This document shows, in pieces, positions 33,829 to 42,327 of a DNA stretch of 54,334 bases; the stretch's first letter is position 1; each line of letters begins with the position of its first letter. The translations under genes and the position numbers were made by a program. The stretch covers positions 1 to 54,334 of the forward strand of contig NZ_AHAM01000159.1 in the NCBI RefSeq assembly GCF_000236565.1, read 5' to 3'. The notes beneath the pieces were generated by a model, which made no database searches, had not been told where the DNA came from, and saw only the letters and a list, made by a program, of their open reading frames with translations. This DNA is from Mesorhizobium alhagi CCNWXJ12-2. GTDB lineage: Bacteria > Pseudomonadota > Alphaproteobacteria > Rhizobiales > Rhizobiaceae.

Positions 33829-34784
33829 CAAAGGCTCCGTGAGACGAACAGCAAGAGCGTGCCGAGCAGGGCCAGCATGAGCGCCGCGCCCAGGAAATCC
33901 GGGACGCGGAAGACGCGCATCTTGGCGATGGCAGTCTCGAACACGGCAAGCAGAATGCCGCTCACGGCAAGCTTGCCGATGTAGACAACGACGCCCAGAG
34001 CATAAGATCCCGGTCCGGCTCGAGCGGACACCAGCCCCCAGGGGATGAAGACGCAGGAAATCAGCGACGTATAGAGCAGCAGCTTGAGGAACGCGGCGAA
34101 TTCGATCATCGCCAGGTGGCGACCGGAATATTCCAGCACCATCGCCTCGTGAACCATGGTGAGTTCCAGATGGGTGGATGGATTGTCGACGGGTATGCGG
34201 GCGTTTTCGGCGAGCGCCACCATGACGAGAGCGATCAGCGACATGCCGAGCGATACCCGCAGGCCGACCTCCGGCGAGCCCATGAAGGCGGCGACGGTGG
34301 ACAGCTGCGTCGCGCCGGCGACGAGCGCCAGGCTGAACACGATCAAAAGCATGGCGGGCTCGGCCAAAGAAGCGATCATCACCTCGCGGCTGGCGCCGAT
34401 GCCACCAAAGCTCGTGCCGACATCCATCCCCGCCAGCGCCAGGAAGAAACGCGCGCTGCCAAGCAGCGCGACGATGGCGATGAGATCGGCGGTCCAACTG
34501 AAGGTGAGGCCGGTGGCGAATGTCGGGATAAGCGCGGCGGCGACCCAGGTGGCGGCGAAGATCAGGTAGGGTATGACGCGGAACAGCCAGGATGCGTTGT
34601 CGGCCAGGATGACCTCCTTGCGCATCAGCCGCAGGAGATCGCGGTAGGGCTGGATCAGCGAAGGTCCCTGGCGCCGCTGCAGCCTTGCCTTCATCTTGCG
34701 CACGAAGCCGGTCAGCAGCGGTGCCAGCAAAAGCACCAACCCCATCTGCGCGCCCTGGACGGCCAGTTCAGCGATCAGGGCCAT
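33828..34784 (-). CDS. HyfC-like NuoH-family subunit
   Basis: 318 residues from ATG 34784, overlapping the HyfB-like gene end by ten bases. NuoH/HyfC signatures: RRQGPSLIQPYRDLLRLMRKE in the first cytoplasmic loop, ALAENARIPVDNPSTHLELTM and HEAMVLEYSGRHLAMIEFAA. These acidic and charged loops form the contact between quinone cavity and membrane arm in complex I. It should dock the HyfG/HyfI peripheral arm. Confidence 0.92.
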   Translation of the reverse strand: MALIAELAVQGAQMGLVLLLAPLLTGFVRKMKARLQRRQGPSLIQPYRDLLRLMRKEVILADNASWLFRVIPYLIFAATWVAAALIPTFATGLTFSWTADLIAIVALLGSARFFLALAGMDVGTSFGGIGASREVMIASLAEPAMLLIVFSLALVAGATQLSTVAAFMGSPEVGLRVSLGMSLIALVMVALAENARIPVDNPSTHLELTMVHEAMVLEYSGRHLAMIEFAAFLKLLLYTSLISCVFIPWGLVSARAGPGSYALGVVVYIGKLAVSGILLAVFETAIAKMRVFRVPDFLGAALMLALLGTLLLFVSRSL

Positions 34785-36793
34785 AGCGCGAGCACCAGAA
34801 GCAAGGTGACGAGGTAGAGAAAGACCAGGGTCAGATAGCGCCGGATGGTTAGGAACTGTAGATGGTTCAGCTTCTCGGTCGCAAACCCGACAGCGCCGGC
34901 GATCGGCTGGTAGAACGTTTCCCAGACCACATCGTGTATTTCCACAGTGAGGCGTGCCGGAGCGGTGGCGCCCGGCGGCGGCATTTCCACCTTTTCCCTG
35001 GCACGGAATGCGAATGTGCCGAAGACGCGGCGGATGGGCTGCGCGAAACTGACGGCCGTGTATTGCGCGGCCGGCGTGACGTCGGGAAAGCCGCAACCCC
35101 ATGCGGGACCGCGACGCAGCGCATGGGAGGCGAAGCGGTGAATGACGAATGCCGCAAGCGATGCGGAGATTGCAATGAACACAAACACCAGCAAGCCGTT
35201 GTAGGAACTGCGGCTCTCGGCGATCGGCACGATCGACAGCCAGGGCTGCGCCATCTGCACCGGCATGCGGTTGCCGATCAGCGAAAGCGTCACCGGTGAA
35301 AGACCGTCTATGACCAGGCCCGGCAGAATGCCGGCAAGCAGACAAAGGGCCGCGAGAATGAACATCGCCGCCAGCGAGTAGCGATCGACCTCCCGCGCCT
35401 GCTCCACTGCCGCCGAGCGTGGCCGGCCGAGAAACGTGATGCCGAACGCCTTTACGAAACAGGCCGCGGCCAGCGCCGCCGACAGCGCCAGCAGGCCGCC
35501 GACTGCGGGCACCATCACCTTCAGGCCCCACTGCGGCAGATCGGGGCTCAGCAATATGGCCTGAAACGCCAGCCATTCGGAGACGAAGCCGTTGAAGGGC
35601 GGAAGTGCTGAGATCGAAACGCAGCCGACGAGAAAGACAAAACTGGTCAGCGGCATGCGATGGATAAGACCGCCCAGCTTCTCCATGTCGCGCTCGCCGG
35701 TCACCGTCAGCACGGCGCCCGCGCCGAAAAACAGCAGGCTCTTGAAAAAGGAATGGTTGAGAACGTGGAAGAGCGCGGCGGTGAGCGCCAGTGCTGCGGC
35801 CGACGGCATCGCGTTGGCCTTGAAGGCGAGCGCGAGGCCAAGGCTAACGAAGATGACGCCGATGTTTTCGATGGTGCTGTAGGCAAGGAGCCGCTTGAGG
35901 TCCTTTTCCATCAAGGCGTAGAGGATGCCGAGGACCGCCGTCAGGCCGCCGAGGAAAAGCACGACGACACCAGACCACCATGCCGGTTCACCGAGCAGGT
36001 CGAAGATGACGCGTATGAAGCCATAGACGGCGACTTTCGTCATGACGCCGCTCATAAGGGCGGAAACATGGCTTGGGGCTGCCGGATGAGCGAGTGGCAG
36101 CCAGACATGCAGCGGGACCAGGCCGGCTTTGGAGCCCGCGCCCAGCAGCATCAGCGCCAGGACGGAACCAGCGACGAACCGGGTGGGCTCAGCCGCTCTC
36201 ATCGCTTCAAACGTGTAGTTCCCGCCCGGACCGGACAGCAGACCGAAAGCGAGCAGCAACGCCAGCGTGCCGAAGCTCGCCACTACGAGATAGATGTAAC
36301 CCGCCCGCGTATTGTCCTGTTCGCGATGGTGGGACATGACAAGCGCCCAGGAGGCGAGCGACATGAATTCCCAGGAAAGGAGGAACGTGAAGGCGTCATC
36401 GGCAAGCACGACAAGATTCATGCCTGCAAGGAAAGCCGGGAAGAAGGGAAGCACTCGGTGCGGAGCCTGCTCGTGGCTGCCCTAACCGAGGCCGTAGAGG
36501 CTGGCCACGGCGGCGCCGAGGTTGACGACGACAAGAAAGAATGACGAGAGCGCATCAAGACGGAAATGAGCGCCAATCCAGGGCAGCCCGAGTGGCAGCG
36601 TGGCAACAGATGGGGCGGCAGGATCGCCCGCGAGGCGACTGACGACAGCCATCAACACGATGGCTGAAATGCCAAGGGTTGCACCGTAGGTGGCGTGCGT
36701 CACCGAGTTGCTTCGACTGGCAGCAATAGCCAGTACAGAGGTTCCCAAGAGTGCAGCGACACCCCATAAAAGGACCGCGACGCCCGCAGTCAC
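34775..36793 (-). pseudogene. HyfB-like antiporter subunit interrupted by one in-frame TAG
   Basis: From GTG 36793 (GTGA overlap with the regulator) the frame encodes the start of a HyfB/NuoL-type subunit (VAVLLWGVAALLGTSVLAI, LDALSSFFLVVVNLGAAVAS) and hits TAG at 36482-36484 (codon 104). The same frame continues GSHEQAPHRVLPFFPAFLAG, MNLVVLADDAFTFLLSWEFM and on to a normal C-terminus at 34775, about 672 codons in all. A single base change (for example TAC/TAT to TAG at a Tyr usual here) explains it. A restart at GTG 36454 would lack the first helices. The complex cannot be complete unless the stop is misread or wrong. Confidence 0.85.
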
Positions 36794-37104
36794 GCCACGC
36801 TCCTCACACCAAATTTGGCGTCTGCATTGCCGCCGCCGGAAATCCTGGCGGGATTGAAGTCGGCTTTCAGCCGCACGCCGCGCCCGCCGGCAAGGCTGGT
36901 CGCACCTTCCCCGATCAATTCGATGCCAGCGACGTCAAGCGCCCCGATCAACTTCATGAGGGAGTCGACGTTGCCTCGTATCATCGCCTCGCTGGCTTCC
37001 ATACGCTGGATTGTCGGCACTGAAAGGCCGGACAATTCGGCGAGCTTACGCTGGTCGATGCCGAGAAGCGCCCTCGCGGCTCGCAACTGTGGTGCGGTTA
37101 TCAC
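36790..37104 (-). CDS. XRE-family helix-turn-helix regulator
   Basis: 104 residues. N-terminal HTH (ITAPQLRAARALLGIDQRKL, then ELSGLSVPTIQRMEASEA), and a short C-terminal part with VAGIELIGEG and VRLKADF. It is the first gene of the hyf-like operon, its stop overlapping the HyfB start (GTGA), so it is probably an autoregulator of the complex. No ligand domain is seen. Predicted cytoplasmic DNA-binding protein; the target site may be the repeat at 37153-37191. Confidence 0.88.
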   Translation of the reverse strand: MITAPQLRAARALLGIDQRKLAELSGLSVPTIQRMEASEAMIRGNVDSLMKLIGALDVAGIELIGEGATSLAGGRGVRLKADFNPARISGGGNADAKFGVRSVA

Positions 37105-37300
37105 CGGTCGGCCCTTTTTCTACTTTGAGCTATGATTTCTACCTGTTGAAGGCATACATTAGAATGCATCATAGTCAACTAGTGATGTATGAGACATCGC
37201 TATGGATGACGGCGACGTTAGCTTGTTAAAAGTTGGCTCTTATGGGATGCAACTCAGGGGTCGGCCGCAGTGCGCCTTAGGTGTCGACCCTGCGGCAGCG
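37105..37300. promoter_or_regulatory. Promoter region of the hyf-like operon with 7-bp inverted repeat
   Basis: CATACAT (37153-37159) and ATGTATG (37185-37191) are inverted 7-bp arms with a nested GATGT-N5-ACATC at 37184-37198, 50-95 bp before the regulator start. A candidate operator for the XRE protein. No clear -10/-35 pair could be defined. Confidence 0.35.
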
Positions 37301-37541
37301 CTAATGATAGTGGGCGCGGGCGATATCGACGTATCGAGCACGTAGTCGCCGAACGATTGATTAATTTCGCGGCTCACGGATACTTCGAGAACCGGCCTGG
37401 CTCGCCAGGCGCGCTGCTGACCGCCAACCCCGCGAATGTTGGTTTTGACGGAGCACCGTCGACGTTCTGCCCAATGGTTTCGAGCCATCGATCGTCGTCT
37501 CCAAACGGGTCGAGCTCTATGGCAGATATCAGGGCGTCGTC

Positions 37542-38732
37542 ATGGTTGCCGTGAGCTTCGCCAATCTGTCGGAAAGGCTGCGCGGTCTGCGGCTGTCCGG
37601 TCACGGGCGGGCCTTTGTACTGGGTGACGGCGACAAGGTCTTGGCCGCATCCGACGGACCCGGCGTGATGCCTGCGCATCTGGGCGATTTCCCACAGGAC
37701 GATGCCCTGGCTGCGGCTGCGCATGAGGCGATTTCGGTGACCAAAACGCATGAATTCCGCACGCAGGTCGATGGCGGTGATGTCGGCAAGGTTTTTGTCT
37801 CGTCCTTCACGCTTCCCTTCGAGCAGTGGCGTCTTCTGACTGCGATACCGCGTTCGACCTTCGCCGGAGAGATCGACCGCAACACGCAGCGCGTTCTGCT
37901 CGTGGTCGTCGGCCTGGTCGTGCTGGCGGCAGCAACGGCGGTGCTGTTTTCGAACCTGCTCTTCGCGCGGCCGATCCGCGCGTTGGCTGCTCAACTGCGC
38001 TTAATCGAGCGCTTTTCGCTCGACCAGGTGCGCCACGTTCCGACATTCCTTGCCGAACTCAACGATTTTTCCGAAGCGCTGAAACGGATGGCTGCCGGCC
38101 TGTCGGCTTTCGCCAAATACATGCCGCTCGACGTGGTCAGGCCGCTCGTCGCCGGCGGGTTTGAACCGGCGCCGGGCGGGAAACTGGTGGAGGTGACCGT
38201 CATGTTCGCCGACCTGCCGGGCTTCACCGAACTCACCGAGCGGCTCGGCCCGGATGTCCAGCCGCATCTCACCAATTTCCTGACGCTCGCCGTCGAAGCC
38301 ATCCACTCCGAAGGCGGTACGGTCGACAAGTTCATCGGCGACGCGGTCATGGCGATCTGGAACGCACCGACGGCTGTGCCGGATCACGCGCATCGGGCAT
38401 GCCGGGCGGCCGCCGCGATCCGGGCTGCGATGCATGCGCTTCCCGCCGTTTCGCCGGACTACGGCGACATAAGGGTGCGCATCGGGGTTAACACCGGCAC
38501 CGCGATCGTCGGCAATGTCGGATCTACCGAAAGGCTGAGCTACACGGCCATCGGCGATACGGTCAACATAGCCAGCCGCCTGGTCGGCGTGGCCAAGGAA
38601 TACGGGGTCGAGATCGTGCTCAGCGACATGACCGTTTCGCATGCCGGCAGCCGTCTGCTTTCTCGGCCACTCGGCGTCGCCAATATTCGCGGGAAGGCTG
38701 TGCCGGTTACTGTGCATACGCTCTCTCCCTGA
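37542..38732 (+). CDS. Class III adenylate/guanylate cyclase, N-terminus damaged
   Basis: 396 residues from ATG 37542. A sensor-like part (Cache-type, FVLGDGDKVLAASDG) precedes a membrane helix (VLLVVVGLVVLAAATAVLFS) and a class III cyclase domain with both metal Asp (FADLPGFT; GDAVMAIWN), the Lys in DKFIGDAV and IGDTVNIASRL holding Asp/Asn/Arg. So it should be active on the cytoplasmic side. Upstream, 37310-37541 continues the Cache-like protein (VVAERLINFAAHGYFENRPG, then SIVVSKRVELYGRYQGVV) but in shifted frames, and the first membrane helix is not found. The intact frame therefore starts mid-domain; the gene is probably 5'-damaged. Confidence 0.8.
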   Translation: MVAVSFANLSERLRGLRLSGHGRAFVLGDGDKVLAASDGPGVMPAHLGDFPQDDALAAAAHEAISVTKTHEFRTQVDGGDVGKVFVSSFTLPFEQWRLLTAIPRSTFAGEIDRNTQRVLLVVVGLVVLAAATAVLFSNLLFARPIRALAAQLRLIERFSLDQVRHVPTFLAELNDFSEALKRMAAGLSAFAKYMPLDVVRPLVAGGFEPAPGGKLVEVTVMFADLPGFTELTERLGPDVQPHLTNFLTLAVEAIHSEGGTVDKFIGDAVMAIWNAPTAVPDHAHRACRAAAAIRAAMHALPAVSPDYGDIRVRIGVNTGTAIVGNVGSTERLSYTAIGDTVNIASRLVGVAKEYGVEIVLSDMTVSHAGSRLLSRPLGVANIRGKAVPVTVHTLSP

Positions 38733-38762
38733 ACGGAACACACTCGACCATGGAGGATGGTC

Positions 38763-39155
38763 ATGCAGACGATGACTTTGACGCTCGCAATGCTTCTCTG
38801 CTTCCAGCTCAAGCACTTTGTCGCCGACTATCTGCTGCAGCCCGGCTGGATGTTGCGCGGCAAGGGGGATCTGCGCTGCGCCGGCGGCTATGCCCATGCG
38901 GGCCTGCATGCCTTGGGCTCGCTACCGGCCTTCCTCATTACCGGACTGGAGCCGGCCGTGATCGTGCTCCTGTCCGTCGCCGAATTCGCGGTCCACTACG
39001 CGACCGACTACACAAAGGCCGGATTGTCGGCGCGGAGTCATGCGGGTCCCAACACGCGAGCATACTGGGCACTTCATGGCGCCGATCAATTCGTGCATCA
39101 ATTGACCTACGTCGGTCTGATCTTCTTTGCGGTTGCCTTGCCGCGGGGGATTTGA
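38763..39155 (+). CDS. DUF3307 membrane protein
   Basis: 130 residues from ATG 38763; GGAGG lies six bases before it, whereas the ATG at 38757 directly abuts this site. Helices: LTLAMLLCFQLKHFVADYLL, then AGLHALGSLPAFLITG and VIVLLSVAEFAVHYATDYTK, ending with ADQFVHQLTYVGLIFFAVA. These His/Asp helix positions (KHFVADY, HYATDY, GADQFVHQ) are the DUF3307 pattern. Function unknown; often found beside cyclases or SatD-like genes. It follows the first cyclase by 30 bp, suggesting one transcript. Confidence 0.85.
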   Translation: MQTMTLTLAMLLCFQLKHFVADYLLQPGWMLRGKGDLRCAGGYAHAGLHALGSLPAFLITGLEPAVIVLLSVAEFAVHYATDYTKAGLSARSHAGPNTRAYWALHGADQFVHQLTYVGLIFFAVALPRGI

Positions 39156-39194
39156 TGTAGCACCATGTTCACCGATGCAAGGCGGACGTTCACT

Positions 39195-40923
39195 TCATTC
39201 GGGAAGGCCTGCCTTCAGCAAGCCGTCGCGCAGGTGCTCGGCATCGGCTGGATATCTATAGTGCGGCATCTCTGTTCGCACGCTGAAACCGGGCTTGCGG
39301 CGGAGCACCTCTGCGGCTTTAGTGCGAGCTTCGTCGAGACGCCCAAGCTGCGCCAGGCAGGCTGCTTCGCGCGCCATCAGCCAAGGGGACATCTCGTGCC
39401 CGAGTTTCCGGTTTGCCGCCAAGGCTTCCTCATAACGCTTCGCGGCGTATAGACAGATGGCAAGGGTGCCCCATGCAAATTTCACATAGGGGTCGAGCCT
39501 GATGGCCCGGCGAGACAGTTCGATGCCCTCTTCGGCGCGGCCGGAGACGCCAAACACTGCGGCCAAATGAACAAGGCCAACGGAGTCGTTGGGATTGAGC
39601 ACCAAACCGCGCTCGAGATGCGATGTTGCCAGATCGTACTCGTCTCGAAATCGGTAGACCTGCCCGAGGAAGGTGTGACATCGGCTTTCGTGCGGATCCA
39701 AACGGACCGCCGCCGTGGCAATGTCCAGTGCCCGTTGTTTGATGGCATCGGACGCCGCCGTAGTGATTTTCGACCAGAAGCGAAAGGGCCAGGTAGGCAT
39801 GAGCCAGCGCGTATCGCGGATCGAGGACCACTGCCTGCTCGAACAATTCGCGAGCAAGACGGTTGTCGTCAGGATCATAGCCGCGCAAACGCTGGATACC
39901 GCGCAGCAGACAATCATAAGCCGGTAAGCTGTCGGTCCGCTTGTTTGCGGCCATCCTGATTTCGGCGTCCTCCAACCGGCCCGCCACAGTAGCGACGATG
40001 GTCTGCGTCAGCTCGTCCTGAACGTCGAAAAGCTCTTCGATGCCGCGGTCGAAACGCTCGCTCCACAGATGGTTGCCCGGAACGGCGTCGATCAGCTGCG
40101 CCGTGATGCGAATCCGGCTGCCCATTTTGCGGACGCTGCCCTCGAAGACGTAGCGCACGCCTAGGTCGCGCCCGACCCGGCGCACGTCCACGGCTTTGTC
40201 GCGATATTGAAACGACGAGTTTCGGGCAATGACGAACAGCGCCCGGGAGCGCGACAGTTCGGTGATGATATCCTCAGTGATGCCGTCGGAAAAATACTGC
40301 TGTTCAGGATCGCCGCTCATGTTGGTGAACGGCAGGACGGCAATGGAAGGTTTGTCGGGAAGGGACAACGAGGGACCGACGGCCGCAGATATCGCCCAAT
40401 CCGCGACCCTAAACACACGCACAGGATTGGCGATGTTCTTCAGCTGTTGCTCTCTCATGTCTTCGAAAGCAAGCTCGAGTCGGCCACGGGTCTCATCGCG
40501 CACCTTTGCCGAGAGGCAGATCCCGCCCGGCTCCGCCAGCGCCTCCAGCCGCGCGGCAATGTTGACGCCGTCCCCATAGACGTCCGAACCCTCGCAGATG
40601 ATGTCGCCAAGATTGATGCCGATGCGCAGAAAGATGCGTCGATCCTCATTCAAAAGCGTGTTGGCCTCGGCCATTTTCTCCTGCAGTTCCAGCGCCGCGC
40701 CAACTGCGTTGACCGCGCTGGCGAACTCCATCAGCACGCCGTCGCCCATGACTTTGACAATGCGCCCCTCATGGCTCCGCACTATCGGCTCCAGGACGGT
40801 CTTCCGCCGCTCCTTCAGCACCGCAAGCGTTCCCGCCTCGTCAGTTTCCATGAGGCGCGAGTAGCCGACGACGTCCGCGACGGCGATGGCGGCAAGGCGG
40901 CGTTTGGCGCGTTCATCGGCCAT
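39195..40923 (-). pseudogene. Class III cyclase with TolB-like and TPR domains, one frameshift
   Basis: Reading from ATG 40923 gives a cyclase domain (RRLAAIAVADVVGYSRLMET; KVMGDGVLMEF; YGDGVNIAARLE, all catalytic positions present), a TolB-like segment (SIAVLPFTNMSGDPEQQYFS, then VRYVFEGSVRKM) and TPR repeats. Near 39760 the frame changes: after LLVENHYGG the repeats continue in another frame (SDAIKQRALDIATAAVRLDP, GRAEEGIELSRRAIRLDP) to 39195. Without the shift the protein would have about 575 residues, the usual length of this common rhizobial type. The cyclase half may still be made; the TPR half would not. It is convergent with DUF3307. Confidence 0.85.
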
Positions 40924-41377
40924 TTAGATAATGCCTTAGGGCCAGTTTCCGCCGATGGTATTTGTGCCATGCCACCATGTCCATTGGCGGCTACGGGCAC
41001 CAGCATTTCGAACATTGCTCAGAGGCCGACATAGGTCTGCAATAACGCGACTAAGCCGCTCGAGCCGCTTCAGAGAATGGCAAAGACACCACCAAGCCGA
41101 AAATTGAAACTGACCAACTGCTCTACCCAGCTTCAACATCTTCATCGCCGGCTGGATCGACGAACGCCGCCGGCGAGTCTCCCGCCAGCAGCTTTTCCTT
41201 CGAAAGCGGGGTCGGAACAAGAACTGTTCCCAGCAACACGCGGCCTTTGTCAACCAAAGACAGCTGCATCGACGCCCGTGTTGCCGTAGCTCTTGGTCAG
41301 CGCCTACGGGAAGTAGGCGGGGAAGAACTTGGCAGTACATCCCGCACGCCGATCGGGCCGGCGACGCGCGCTGACGT
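40924..41377. other. Gene-free stretch
   Basis: 454 bp between the cyclase relic start and the 3' end of the hydrolase gene. Only short frames without motifs or binding sites are present. I see no gene or repeat of note. Confidence 0.45.
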
Positions 41378-42319
41378 CTAAAGCGCGCCGTATATTCGCT
41401 CCGCGACTTTCTCGTTTGAAAGATAGTCGACTATTGCATGTCGGCTCGGCGGCTGGTTCTGCACGGCGCCGTAATTCTCGATCGCCGGAGTTATCGCGAA
41501 ATTCGATTCATCCAGGGCGTAGAGCGCCACGTAGTCGCGCTCGTCATATGCGTTGAACCAGCCCTGCACGCCCTGCGGATACTCGAGCGGGCGGAAGGAA
41601 TTGCGGATCTGCATGATACCCAGCGGTGATCCTAGCGTGATCAATAGCGGCACGTTCGTGGCCGAGTTCTGCGCACGCAGCACATCGTACGCGACGACCG
41701 TTCCGAGCGAATGTGCGACGACTACGGTCGGCTCGGCGTTCAGCGACGCGCCGACGATGCCGTTAATTGCCTTCCGGCAGGCGTCCACCTTGAGATAGAG
41801 GTACACATCGCGCGTGAATTCCGCGAGGATAGGTCCGCTGAGGCCGGTGTGGCGGTCCAGCGCACGGAGCCCTGCCTGTACCCATTCCCAGTTGAGCGGC
41901 CCGCGTTCGGTCGTCCGGTTGCCGAACTCCTCGTCGACCAACTCATCCGGCACGGCCGCCTTTTTGATCATCTCGTCAACGAACTGTGACTGGAACGCGA
42001 GCAGGTCATCCGTCGTGCCGTCGCCTCGCGAAGTGATGTCAGTTACGAGCGGTAGCTTGGAAAGCGTGACGAACCGGTCGAGTTCGTCGCCATAATAGGG
42101 AAACTCGATCTGGAGGTCGCTGGCGAGCGTCAAGTTCTTCTTCTTTAGCGCGTCACTGAGACTTTTAACCCATCTGTCGCGGAGCGCGACCTGGTCGAGA
42201 CCCTGTTGCTGGCGGCCATGGATGAGCACGAGGCGTTTGGCCGTCGCCATGGCCTCCGGGATCGAGAGCGCTGTTACCGCGCCCGCCGCGACTGCCATGA
42301 AGGTTCGCCGGGTGGTCAT
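41378..42319 (-). CDS. Tat-exported alpha/beta hydrolase
   Basis: 313 residues from ATG 42319 (AGGAGAGG upstream). N-terminus MTTRRTFMAVAAGAVTALSI fits a Tat signal peptide. An alpha/beta hydrolase fold is indicated by KRLVLIHGRQQQG (oxyanion loop), VVVAHSLGTVVAYDVL with the nucleophile Ser about 204 in AHSLG, LITLGSPLG and a late His (SRHAIVDYL). Related to lipase/PGAP1-like serine hydrolases of unknown substrate. The start lies eight bases after the stop of the caspase-like gene, so the two are surely co-transcribed. Expected in the periplasm, like its partner. Confidence 0.85.
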   Translation of the reverse strand: MTTRRTFMAVAAGAVTALSIPEAMATAKRLVLIHGRQQQGLDQVALRDRWVKSLSDALKKKNLTLASDLQIEFPYYGDELDRFVTLSKLPLVTDITSRGDGTTDDLLAFQSQFVDEMIKKAAVPDELVDEEFGNRTTERGPLNWEWVQAGLRALDRHTGLSGPILAEFTRDVYLYLKVDACRKAINGIVGASLNAEPTVVVAHSLGTVVAYDVLRAQNSATNVPLLITLGSPLGIMQIRNSFRPLEYPQGVQGWFNAYDERDYVALYALDESNFAITPAIENYGAVQNQPPSRHAIVDYLSNEKVAERIYGAL

Positions 42320-42327
42320 GACCTCTC

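Noticed and set aside
33170-33949. 260-codon upstream extension of the HyfF-like frame
   Set aside because: It covers the HyfE gene in another frame; family similarity starts at TTG 33169.
36482-36484. Pyrrolysine or programmed readthrough at the in-frame TAG
   Set aside because: No pyl genes or stem-loop in the window; a single mutation of a Tyr codon is simpler.
33109-36544. Plus-strand frames of 230-295 codons
   Set aside because: Antisense of the hyfE, hyfC and hyfB-like genes.
29539-36793. Functional group 4 NiFe hydrogenase
   Set aside because: Both Ni-binding Cys pairs are missing in the large subunit, and no maturation genes are near.
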